Below are positions 32,375-42,165 of a DNA stretch of 64,000 nucleotides, one piece after another. The position numbers and the translations under genes were made by a program. Numbering within the stretch: position 1 is the stretch's first letter; every line of letters starts with the position of its first letter. Under the pieces are notes generated by a model. That model was given only the letters and a program-made list of their open reading frames with translations. It was not told where the DNA came from and did no database searches. Where the stretch lies: contig OU862917.1 of NCBI GenBank assembly GCA_917880885.1, forward strand, positions 51,382,727 to 51,446,726, in the 5' to 3' direction. This DNA comes from Limnephilus marmoratus. Taxonomy: Eukaryota > Arthropoda > Insecta > Trichoptera > Limnephilidae.

Positions 32375-35300
32375 TCAGTTATTCAATATGGAGAGTGGGG
32401 TGGTATGATATGGGACCATACAATCATTGCATAATCCCACATCACACACGTCACATTTTTTTGTAGTTCGTTTGGTAGTTTTGTTTATGGAACACCACAC
32501 ACAATTCAACGTTCGCCCGCTATGGACCGAGAAGTGGTTGCCTTCCAGGACAGTACGCAGAATCTTTCCTTCAACTATTTGGCCAATGGTTCTCACAGTC
32601 GGAGGCGGGTTAATTTCCCTGTGACAGAACAGCTGAAGGAGATCCCTCGCAACCTCACTCCTAAAGTTTCGATACAAAATGCGTTTATTTTCCTTGCGGA
32701 GCTTTGAACTGTACAATATATACGCATTCTGCACCGAAACACTTAGTAGTCTCCTGAAAAGCTTCTTGTACCAGACCAGGTTTCGCTGTCGTTCAATGGG
32801 GTAGCCTGACAAAAGCTGATCCATTCTGTCAACTCCCCCCATTACCTTGTTATAGTCTAGTACAATTTGGGGTTTGTATTTCCAAACCCCAAACTTTTCA
32901 ACTGCCCCGACTTCTGCTTTATGGTAGGTGGACAACATACTTACCAAGCTTTTGTCCAACCAAACCATAACATTGAGGTCCCCGCAGTTCGAGTATAGGA
33001 GCTCACCTTCCCTCAGTTTTGATCGGAGATTGCACTTAAATACACTGGGCACAAATTCTCGGTTCAACCGCAATGTGCCCATGCAATCCATCCCATTTCT
33101 TTTGAGGCATCGCGCCAATAATGGACTATTGTAAAAATTGTCCATTATTAGCGTATACCCTTTATTAAACAGAGGGCTGGCCAAATCGTATACTATCTTT
33201 GCAGTGGCCCCAACTGGGCAGATATTTTGAGCACCAGAAAAGTTGGCCCGTGTCATGTCTTCCGTTATGTCGTCTTCCGTCATGTCTTCCTGGTCTGGAT
33301 TTGTCGATTCAGTCTGACTGGAAATGGTCTTCCCCGTATAAATTTGGAATTTCCAAAGATAGCCAGACTTGGACTCACAAAGCTCGTAAGACTTTATACC
33401 CGAGCCTGCCGCTTTAGATTTGATCATCTGGACGAATCCCAAACGGCCTTTATAGCGGAGTAAGGATTCATCTAGAGAGATGTCTTGCTCGGGCAGGTAT
33501 AAACTCTCAAACCTATGAGAGAGGTGGTCCAAGACGGGCTGAATCTTTTGTAACCTTCGCACAGATAACGATACATCAGAAGAAAGAGTTTCATTGTTGG
33601 TGAAGTGAAGGAATTTTTTTATTAGAAGAAAACGATTATAACTCATGGCTTTGCTGAAATAAGGCATGGCGGTGACGTCAATTGAAAAGAAGAAGTCTTT
33701 TTCAACGGGAAGGGGAGAAATACCTTGATGCATTAAAAGTGCCAAGAATACGTACATTTCCTCTTTATTCGTGGGAGCCCATCTATTGATACGCGCATAG
33801 CGCTTGAATTGGGTTAGCGCAATGTGTTGTTCTGCATACCTGTTAGTCTCTCTTACGATCTGTTCAACGAAATCGGCGTCGAAGATTTTAAGAAAGGCAT
33901 CCACAGGTTTGCCCATTTCGTCGGTGTTGAAAGTTGGTCCCGGCGTACCTGTGAATATCTCCTTTATCCCATTGAAACGTGAGATTTCGCTGGACCAATC
34001 GAAAGAGTAACTATCAGATGGCAGAATCGAACGCATTGCCTCTATTTCTACCTGGTCTTGTCTTAGGTCTGCGGCCATATCGGGCTTACGTGCATTGTTC
34101 ATACGATGATAAGGTTTTGGTGGCATGCATAGGTTATCCTCGCCAACGTCGCTCCCTTCGTCCAGATCCATTTCTAAAACAACAGAAAACACAAATTAAC
34201 TTAACATTTCTATATTACGAGTACTTACTCCCTTTGGTACAACGCTTTAAGATAATGAACTCTTGGCTCGATCAAGTTAATCAAATATTTGAGGCGCGCA
34301 ATGTCAGAATAACACAAGGGCAGGTATAAATGAGTTTGAATGAAGAAAAGAGTGTGAGTGCCAAGCAGAGGCGGCCCGTGACAAAATTCGCGAGTAGTGC
34401 ATTTCACAAAAAAGGTAACATTAACATGGGAAAATAAAGTGATTAGGGGGTGACATACGTAATGCAAACGTTTACTTGTAGAGTAAATCCATTCGTCGCT
34501 CTTTCATTTGTGAAAATCTTCAATGACACGATTATTAAATTCTGGTATAGAAGATATCAAACCTTTTTCGATGCTCAACATTGACAAAGCATTAAGCCGA
34601 TCTTGAGACATAGTGTTCCTCAGAAATGTTTTTAAACGTTTTAATGTAGAAAAACACCGTTCGCACTCAACAGTTGTCATTGGAATAGTACAAATTATTT
34701 TTAAAAGTTTAACCGTTTCACTAAAACACTACACTAATTACAATTCATAAAATCTACGTTAATCGCAATGTTTTCAGTAACACTCATTTTTAAATAAGTT
34801 TTTTTTACAGAATAAAACTTGCAAAAACTGTTAAAATGCAGTCAATACCGAAACAATACAGCGCCGCGCTGGCGGCCGATGACGTTAAAACATAACATTG
34901 TTATTTCGTCTTAAATTCGTCGAACATAACTATTCCATTCCAAAGGTTCGGTATCACTTTACGCAAGTTTAATGTTAAGTCATTTGCTCCGCTAGTGCAC
35001 CCAGGCACCATATGTATTCTCTGCCTTCACACGTCAATCGTCCGTATGGGTCTATACCTGTCTTGCTCATTTCACGGGCACGAGCACTCCAGCATCTGGG
35101 GATGGTCCCAATAGAAATTTAACTTCGTGTGACGTCACGCCTGGGCATAACAAAATGTGCACGAATTCCTTTCTCTCATGGGAGGGAGTTTAGAGAATTG
35201 GTAAAGATTTTGTAACGAATTGGCGGGATTCTTCGTGAGAGTATGTAGATACTAATTTACACTTCTGACGTATTTTCGGCAGTGCAGTGCACATATGCAC

Positions 35301-35483
35301 TAAGGAAGCGGCCGCCTCTGGTGCCAAGACCAAATTGTATGGCGGTCCATCCTCTGCCTACCCATGTAGCGAAATGGCGTTGTTAGTTAGTTAGTTAGTT
35401 TTATAACTTACGGTCTTCAAATGCCGACTGATCATGGTGAAGAGATGCAGCATCAAATTCACCCGCTCTGTCCATGCCTGGTT
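32375..35483 (-). CDS. piggyBac-type transposase gene, two coding exons
   Basis: DDE transposase of the piggyBac family (DDE_Tnp_1_7), a DNA cut-and-paste recombinase acting at TTAA sites; domesticated relatives are known in many animals. Main exon 34173-32375: catalytic aspartates lie in PEQDISLDESLLRYKG, YTLIMDNFYNSP and KVMGGVDRMDQLLSG, and the C-terminus ends in a Cys-rich zinc domain (CVWCSINKTTKRTTKKCDVC then DVGLCNDCMVPYH). An upstream exon, 35483-35412, is supported by an acceptor (ATTCATTTCAG before AACCAGG) and a donor (GTAAGT after GAAGACC). From its ATG at 35475 (MDRAGEFDAASLHHDQSAFE) it joins in phase to the acceptor TTCTGTTGTTTTAG before 34173, giving about 620 residues. The 1,238-bp intron holds a LINE tail and a hAT insertion. 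No frameshift or stop is seen in the coding sequence. No piggyBac inverted repeats with TTAA were found, so a domesticated gene is possible. The acceptor upstream of the first coding exon implies a further 5' exon. Confidence 0.85.
34366..35320 (-). mobile_element. Non-autonomous hAT element, copy 2, perfect 8-bp duplication
   Basis: Ends CAGAGGCGGCCCGTGAC and GCGGCCGCCTCTG, with GTGCCAAG immediately outside each (34358-34365 and 35321-35328). Same family as 10334-11395. It interrupts a plus-strand RTE-like LINE tail (about 34343-35400, ending GTTAGTTAGTTAG), which itself sits in the piggyBac-gene intron. Confidence 0.93.
34504..34737 (-). pseudogene. hAT transposase C-terminal (dimerisation) fragment
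   Basis: Minus-strand frame SETVKLLKIICTIPMTTVEC and on through ERCFSTLKRLKTFLR, TMSQDRLNALSMLSIEKGL, to a stop at 34504. This is the hAT C-terminal dimerisation region, in which hAT and ZMYM-type transposases have a VERCFS-like motif followed by an R-x-SM-x-RLxxL helix. The rest of the protein is deleted. Copy 1 keeps the opposite end. Confidence 0.8.
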
Positions 35484-35529
35484 CTGAAATGAATATAACA
35501 CAAATTGATTTAATGTGTCTTTATTTCAA

Positions 35530-36997
35530 TTACGGAACGCCTCTGATATGACGTTTTAAAACAATAATCTCACTGTTTCCAAACACAGACACTTCCTGGC
35601 AGAACGGCACGTCCACCCACAGCTCTCTATGGTAGCTATGCTCCAGAGAGAGATCGCCCCTCAGTTCCCCATCCCGCGATGTCCCAGGTAACGGCTCTGG
35701 AGAAGCCGCCCGCGTTGGCACAGTGGGAGCCGTTGCTTGGGTCATTGTGATAGATGGAACGTTGCACAACCACGGTGGGGGAATAGGCGATGGCAGCGTT
35801 GAAGGTGTCCCCTGTGAAAAGGGACACGCTACTCTCTCCGGAGATGGAATTCTGAAAACATATACATAAATCATATGAATCGTTGTCATTCACTCGTGAA
35901 ACAGTAAATAAAAACAATAAGAATTGGAGTAGCGCTGATTTTACTGCATGTGCATAATGCACAGAGCGCTGATCCATCCAACTCTCACGGTGGCAGAAAG
36001 CTCTCGGGGAAAAACAATAATATTGTGTAATGCATCTAGAGACGATAACTTACTTTCGTTTAGCTTTTCTTGCAGGCGCGGTGGGGAGCAGGATCCGCGC
36101 CGCCTGCTTCTTAAATTTGCGGCTTTCTAGTTCCGCTTGGAAAGAAGCAGACAGGGCCCTAACGTCCTTTAGGGCCCTGGCGCGATCCTCCCGCACCATA
36201 ACCAGATCAGGGTCACTGTTAAAATAAATTAAAATATATATGATGAGCTCAACACATAGCCACAGCAAAAAAACCTTCTTAAAACACATTAAAAAATACT
36301 AACACTCCAGACCGAGCTGCCAGTGCCGCTCCACGTCCAGCTCCCACAGCCCCCCTCCCTCTGCCTCTGCCTCTGCCTCTTCCTCGTCCTCGTCCTCGTC
36401 CTCTTCCGCTCGGCATTGGTACACTTAAACACATATTTCATGTAGATTTTATATTTTGAATCAAATCATAGATTTTTATATATCTTATCATATAAAATTT
36501 TAAAAATATATATTTATACCTGGATTGCGAGACTTCTCGATTATTGGCTCTGTGGAAATTTAAAATAAGTAAATAAATTATTTAATTACAAAACGAAACG
36601 AAATAATCCCATATTAATTGTGTGATGGTAACTTTACATGAAATTTCATCTAATAAATTTACGATCTTTTTGACATTTCTACTGAGTTATAAAATTACAA
36701 ATATCTGGAGAAAAAATGACCACACCTAAATAAAATTTATAATTATCTCTTGGTAATGAATCATTCTAATAGAAAAACACTATTTCAAATGCACAAGTGG
36801 AGTAATAACGAATTGAATTGCAAATTAAAAACTTAAAAAACCTAACCCCACCAGAAATAATAGTTTTGTATCGAAAATATGATAAAAAAACACTGATTTT
36901 TTATTCAAATGAGTTGAAAACACATTAATAATTGAATCACGAATACACTATTATATATTATGGCGTTAAAATGCAAAAACTCAATCACTTACGGCAT
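35530..36997 (-). CDS. Five-exon gene: 212-residue RG-rich protein of unknown function
   Basis: Minus-strand exons: 36997-36993 (ATGCC, donor GTAAGT), 36549-36520 (30-bp microexon), 36423-36304, 36215-36054 (donor GTAAGT) and 35851-35530 (stop at 35530). Every junction has an AG acceptor and GT donor, all introns are phase 2 and the frame stays open: 639 bp, 213 codons with the stop. The protein starts MPANNREVSQSSVPMPSGRG and continues as an (RG)n tract of about 20 residues. A charged, helix-prone region follows (DPDLVMVREDRARALKDVRA), then a basic patch (KKQAARILLPTAPARKAKRK), a proline/threonine-rich part, and a C-terminal block LWVDVPFCQEVSVFGNSEII. RG tracts in general bind RNA or nucleic acid; that role here is inference. 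AATAAA at 35525-35520 overlaps the 3' end. The piggyBac gene's first exon begins 47 bp downstream. No family is recognised. Confidence 0.65.
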
Positions 36998-37220
36998 TTT
37001 AAAATACGTGTAAATATATCCAATTTCTCAAACAGTTTTGCCTCGGAGGTAAAATAAACTGTCACTTTAAACCGCGAAATATTCCTTCCAGAAACACTAT
37101 AGAAGCATCGATGTTGCCATAGATGAAAGACAATTTTACCAGCTTTTCAACGGAATAAATATTGGCCAGGAACTGTTAATAATTAAATAATTTTTAATTG
37201 TTTACGAGTGGTACGTCATA

Positions 37221-37282
37221 AACGTCGAATTATTCGACGTGGGCAATCCTAGAAGAAAACGAAACGTCGAATTATTCGACAT
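37221..37282. promoter_or_regulatory. Twin palindromic boxes upstream of the five-exon gene
   Basis: AACGTCGAATTATTCGACGT at 37221-37240 and AACGTCGAATTATTCGACAT at 37263-37282 are near-perfect dyads in direct repeat, 42 bp apart start to start (about four helical turns). They lie roughly 225 bp upstream of the gene's ATG exon. They could bind a dimeric protein or transposase; this is inference. Confidence 0.45.
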
Positions 37283-37296
37283 AGTCGCTCCAGTGG

Positions 37297-37475
37297 ATAA
37301 TTGCACTATGAGTCAGCAAGTGACTTCTTTGATATCTCTTTTGAGGACACGAATAGTTGCAGTCAGGACATGAAAATGGTTTTTCTCTTTTGTGAATCAT
37401 ACTGTGGATTTTTAAATCTTCCCTTTGAGAACATGTATAACTGCATTCGGAATATGAAAAAGGGTTTACTCCACA
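37297..37475 (-). pseudogene. C2H2 zinc-finger fragment
   Basis: Minus strand: NPFSYSECSYTCSQREDLKI then HSMIHKREKPFSCPDCNYSC and PQKRYQRSHLLTHS. Two to three fingers, open, cut off abruptly at 37297 next to the palindromic boxes and at 37475 before the GC-rich hAT end. Related to the array at 29886-30660. Confidence 0.75.
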
Positions 37476-37761
37476 GATGCGTGCGGTAGCGCGGGTATAC
37501 GGCGATCGTAGCGATACCGCCGCCCGCGCCCGCGCCCCCCTGTATATGTCTTCGCGCCCCCCTAGTGGGGCGCGCCCCCCACTTTGAAAATCAATGGTCT
37601 ATATGAACATATTTTTTAAGCCATAATATTTTTCACTGGAGTTCCTTATTATACATATATGTATACAGTGACATACTTAAAGAGTGGACGATACTCAATA
37701 TGAAAAGTTAAAAGTATCTACGACTATTAATACATAGAAGAAAAAATCAATCACAATCACA

Positions 37762-38012
37762 AATTGGGAGGCGGGAATGGGTACCGCTGCCCTGCGAACC
37801 TTTATTGTATAACCAGCACCTCTGCCATAGGTCAACCCCAAGTGGTTCGCTAGGAAGGGGTTTTTTATTTAGCAGGGGTTCATGGTTGGAGGCGGATGAC
37901 TACGACACACTGAACCCGAGATTCCAACCCACCCCTTAATCCCTTTTCCTTCCCAGAACTCTCCTCTCCTTCGTTTCCTCAAAATCCCTCCACACAGCAT
38001 CCCTAAAGATGC
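37762..38012 (+). repeat. SINE-like element sharing the LINE L-A tail, copy 3 (tail truncated)
   Basis: Plus orientation: GGGAGGCGGGAATGGGTACC, CACCTCTGCCATAGGTCA and CCCACCCCTTAATCCC, as at 40374-40695 in reverse. It stops in CTCCACACAGCATCCC before the inner stem. Confidence 0.8.
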
Positions 38013-38651
38013 ATGGAACTACAACAGTATGGAACTCATTTAAAAAAGACATAATCAAGGTACCGAGTCAGCTCTGTGAATTTGTAGGTTTGAATTTTGC
38101 AGATTAAGATGTCAATAATAAAAACAAATCGCGTATAATTTAGCTCTCATACACATAAACAATATTAGCAATCACCCAGGTTATCTTTTGAGTCTAGACT
38201 TATTTTTTTAGAGTCTAGACGTTTTACCTCAAAGGATTTTACCTCACTGTAGTGCCTGTCTCCCGAGTTGTGGTGCGTTGAGGCCGTTGAGGCGTCTACA
38301 GAGTCTATATATAATTGATATGTGGTATGTGGTTAATTGACTCAGCTTTGTGGCTAATCCAGTTCAATAATACTTACCGGAAACTACAAGTTACGGGACA
38401 CACTATTGCATCACCTTCCTGTCTCCTTTCAGAAAATGATGCTCCTGCCTGTTTGTTTGACTTTATTATTCAAGATCTTCAATGTTGTATACATATTTCG
38501 TAAATTAACCGATTAACTCTCATAATATATACGAGCGGATTCGTAGTGTGAATTTATTGCATTACAGAGTGATCGAGCTTTTTTTCAGTCAAGGAATCAA
38601 AAGTGTAGTACAAAAAAGAAGAGATATTAAAAAATTGAATTTAAAGCGGTT
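38013..38651. other. Gene-free stretch
   Basis: No coding or recognised repeat beyond a short TAGAGTCTAGAC-type duplication near 38190-38220. Confidence 0.5.
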
Positions 38652-38885
38652 ATAAATGTGAATACCACTCAGGAGCACCACTACTCCCACCTAATGGGAC
38701 TGTGGCATTCCCAATTGGGGTATGTTGTGAGGCTGACGGTAATGGGGAGAGGAAGGACAGAAACGTGGTAGAGGAAGGTACAGATCTTGTGAATAAACAC
38801 GGCTAAAGCCAATTCAAGCAACAATCCGATTCTGAATAGTGTTCTTCCACCAGGGCGATATCTTCCACTATGTAAGTATGTCACA
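38652..38885 (+). repeat. Dispersed repeat R1, copy 5
   Basis: TGGGACTGTGGCATTCCCAA, GGGGTATGTTGTGAGGCTGA, CGGCTAAAGCCAATTCAAGC and CACCAGGGCGATATCTTCCA in R1 order; somewhat diverged. Confidence 0.75.
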
Positions 38886-39413
38886 TATAATATGTACACA
38901 AATAAAATATAGACTAGTGATTTTTTATAAGGTTGACATTTCAAAATAGAACTGTGCTAGATGATTTCTCCTAATCGGTGTACTAACTATGGTCGATGAT
39001 TCTCCTAAATAACCCAAATACAGCATACGACTTTACACAAACAAATGAAAATTATTTAATTATAATTCGAATATATTTATACATCACGATATCCGATAAC
39101 TGATAAACTGATAAATAATTGACACGCAGATATCTGTGGGTACGTTTGTATTTTGTCCTTTAACTACGCAGAATGTTTCAATTGATTTTTTTTATATAAA
39201 CAAACATTGCGAGAACCCAACTCCAGATTATCAGACGATTTGCGAATGACTTGGCCTAATGAAAATTAATAGCAATAACAACGACAGTAGTTACTGCCGT
39301 AGTTGGCGCAATTATCAACAATAACTAACAATAATGTACTTATCGGAAATCATATCGTAAATTATTATAACTTGGTCTCTAACTATTGACAGTTAAATAG
39401 TATTGGCTTAGTT

Positions 39414-39835
39414 AGGGTTAATGTTAAACGTCACGTACATTATAATCTACTCATTCACAGATGGCGCCAATAAAATAATTTTTGGTTTTTAATACTTTAT
39501 ACACATTACGCTTTAAAACAATAAGGTAAATTAATTGTTTGCGCCCGGTCATATTTAATATGAATGTAAATAAATAGTTTTGTCCGCAAACAAACCCAAA
39601 TTTTTCCAGAAAGGCTGAAAAATTCAATGTTGGATTGAGTCACCGATACAAAATTGAATTTTTCAGCCTTTCTTGAAAGATTTAGGTTTATTTATGGACA
39701 AATCTATTTATTTAAATTTGTATTAAATATGTACGGACGCAAACAATTAACTCACCTCAATGTTGGAAAAACGTGTAAAAAGTATTGGCGCCATCTGTGA
39801 ATGCGTAGATTATAACGTACGTGACGTTTAACCTT
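39414..39835. mobile_element. Foldback MITE with ~180-bp arms
   Basis: TTAAACGTCACGTACATTAT and ACAGATGGCGCCAAT on the left pair with ATTGGCGCCATCTGT and GTACGTGACGTTTAA on the right. AGGCTGAAAAATTCAAT also pairs around the centre (39610-39670). Moderate divergence between arms. Confidence 0.88.
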
Positions 39836-40373
39836 GAGTTGGTGGGAATTATGATATTTAAATCATTATCATCATCACGGCGTTACATCCAAGGGAAGGA
39901 TTTGACCTCCTCCATAAATTAATGTTCTCTGGCTGCGGTCCCCCGCCGTCCTCATCCTGTCCGCAATCATTTATTTTTTTGTTAATTTTCTTTATTCATT
40001 GCATTGTTAATGAATGACATATTTGAAGGATTTTTTGACCACCATGCTAGGAACCCTATCGCCTGTGTTGTGGTTATCTATTTATTATATTAAGATGAGA
40101 CACGAAGCGAAGGTTCCACTTTTGTACGTTCAATTAATACAATTTGGTTCCCAACTAACGCTGAACGACCAGAAACTACAAAATCTGGTCAACGCCGACC
40201 GATTATCGCGTTTTTAACAGTGAAACACTTTTCGACGAGACATTCCTACGCAATGGTACCTCTAATTGTATAGTTCTATGTAAAATGCTATATGATTTAA
40301 GTATTTTTATTACAACGTATGAAAAAAAAAACTGATCGAACAATCAAACAACCAAAACCGAATTTTTTTATTT

Positions 40374-40695
40374 TTTTTACATGAGTTCCACACAGGAGGC
40401 CCTGAGGGAAATACCTATGTCATCTTTGGGGGTGCTGTGTGGAGGGTTTTTTTTAAGGAAAGGAAGGAGAGGAGAGTTATGGGAAGGAAAAGGGTTTAAG
40501 GGGTGGGTAGGAATCTGGGGTTCAGTGTATCCCGGTCATCCGCCTCCAGGACCCAGACAAACCTCACCCCATGAACCCGGGCACTCCTGCTAAATTACCA
40601 AACGTAGTGAACCACTTGGGGTGACCTATGGCAGAGGTGTTGGTTATCCAATAAAGGTTCCCGGGGCGGCGGTACCTATTCCCGCCTCCCAAATT
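40374..40695 (-). repeat. SINE-like element sharing the LINE L-A tail, copy 4
   Basis: Minus orientation with a T-run at 40366-40378. The body matches 24008-24350; the 3' tail has lost part of the inner stem (GAGGGAAATACCTATG). Confidence 0.8.
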
Positions 40696-40935
40696 GTATT
40701 GTAATGCTGGAGAACACAAAATTCCATGTGCTGAAAAGAACTTACAGAATGCAGTCAGAGCCGCGAGAATAGAGCAACCATAACTATAGAGAAATGTATA
40801 ACGATAATGATATACATAAGTAATGATGACTATGGAATAATAAAAACGATAAACGGAATAGTAACTTGTATAGTAACTTAAATAGAGACTAAAAATATCA
40901 TAACACAATGTTGCCGATTCTCATCCGAATGACGA

Positions 40936-41112
40936 AACGACCAAATCCCGCAAAACACCTGATGTTCCCGCGAAATGCCATAGCAACCAAATCGCGCAAA
41001 ACACGTCGTATTCCCGCGAAACGGCGCGCGGCATAGCAACCAAATCGCACAAAATACGTTCTGGTGTTCCCGCGGAATGGCATAGCAACCAAATCTCGCA
41101 AAACACCTACGT
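40936..41112 (+). repeat. Imperfect ~50-bp minisatellite
   Basis: Four units built on GGCATAGCAACCAAATCGCG CAAAAC and a TTCCCGCGAAA part (40936, 40978, 41032, 41078). All three minus-strand frames stay open because stop trinucleotides are rare in the unit. Confidence 0.85.
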
Positions 41113-41244
41113 GCTGCTGCATTCATGTGCACTGGCGAAGCGTTAGTTTTGAGGCGTGTTTGTCATTGATTCAATTAAACTGGCCACGGATAAAAGTCTC
41201 ACTTATTTCGGAGAAGCCACGACTGCATACACCAAGATTGTTAT

Positions 41245-41566
41245 CTTCTTCTTTACATAGTATAAAATGAAGTCGCTCCCGCTGTCTGTCCGCTTAGATC
41301 TTTTAAACAACGCGACGGATTTTCAAGCGGTTTTCACCAATAGATAGAAGGTTTTTAGGTATATAATTTGTTCAGGTTTTGTGTAAATTGGTTGAAATAT
41401 ATAAATAAAGGAAGCGGGCTGGATAGCGGGCAGCGGGCTGGATAGCGGGCAGCGGGCTGGAATGCGGGCGGTGGATTTGATTAAACAGATGGTTGGTTGT
41501 AAAGGTTGGGTAATGGTGTGGCGTTGTTTTTCGTTAGCCACAGCAACGTGTGTCCGGGTCTGCTAG
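41245..41566 (+). mobile_element. Helitron-like element
   Basis: TATAAAATGAAGTCGCTCCC near the left and CCGGGTCTGCTAG followed by T at 41566. Internal GGATAGCGGGCAGCGGGCT repeats three times (41415-41465). The left boundary is approximate. Confidence 0.6.
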
Positions 41567-41786
41567 TTATAATATGTATATATTAGGTCCTTACATATGA
41601 AATTGGCGTTTGGCCGTACTGGCAACTTTGATCTCAAATATCTTCTCTTCGGTTAGGAATTCTAAATTCAAATTTATACAGCTATTTTACTCATGTATTT
41701 GTGTATCGAAAATTACAATTGATTTGTTTTTTCCTTAATTGTTTTTTTCTTTGCGTCACTTAGATTACAAAATATCACATTACATT

Positions 41787-42165
41787 ATCACGTACATTAT
41801 CACATTATTACTCACCAATCAGTGGATTACACATTTTGGGAAATGAATATGCTAACATCGGCGACATTTATTTCTTAAAATTAGCGCTATATAAGCATGC
41901 ACTCAAAAATTATTTTTCCATAATGTAACTTTATAAACGCATTATGGACATGTTGAAATGAAATGATGATATTTCTCATTGTTCTTTTTTTTGTTATTTT
42001 TTGTTGTGATACACAAAATAATTGTATGTTATTTTTAAGTTTAAAACTACTATTATGTAATGATATTATTTTTCTTACTTTTGTACTCTATTATATGTTT
42101 ATATATAAAAGGCAGTATAGCCGTTTGTGTATTTAAAATAAAATAAAAAAAAATAAAAAAAAAAA
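41787..42165 (+). mobile_element. LINE 3' tail inserted just before the mariner start codon
   Basis: Matches 53641-53995 almost base for base (ATTTTGGGAAATGAATATGC, CAAAAATTATTTTTCCATAATG, GGCAGTATAGCCGTTT) and ends in an A-rich run that directly abuts the mariner ATG at 42166. Confidence 0.88.

Larger units (their letters stand above)
28476..37596. mobile_element. Putative 9.1-kb hAT-bounded composite island
   Basis: The left end starts CAGGGATTCCCAAACTTATT. The right end finishes CACTTTGAAAATCAATG. As inverted termini they agree at 11 of 16 positions, and both resemble hAT ends (CAGNGRTTCYCAAACT type). GTCTATAT lies directly outside each end (28468-28475 and 37597-37604), and the match extends two bases further to TGGTCTATAT. 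The island holds a solo LTR, zinc-finger remnants near both sides, a spliced piggyBac gene, a five-exon gene of unknown function and small elements. No hAT transposase of its own is visible, so it may be two hAT ends that moved with captured DNA, or an old hAT filled by later insertions. The chance of an exact match of at least 8 bp at both junctions is small, but the right terminus is G-rich and diverged. Confidence 0.5.

Noticed and set aside
32375..37000. Typical piggyBac inverted repeats with TTAA around the transposase
   Set aside because: TTAA sites exist (for example 37176-37179 and next to 31937) but the adjoining sequences do not pair as inverted ends, so element limits are not claimed.
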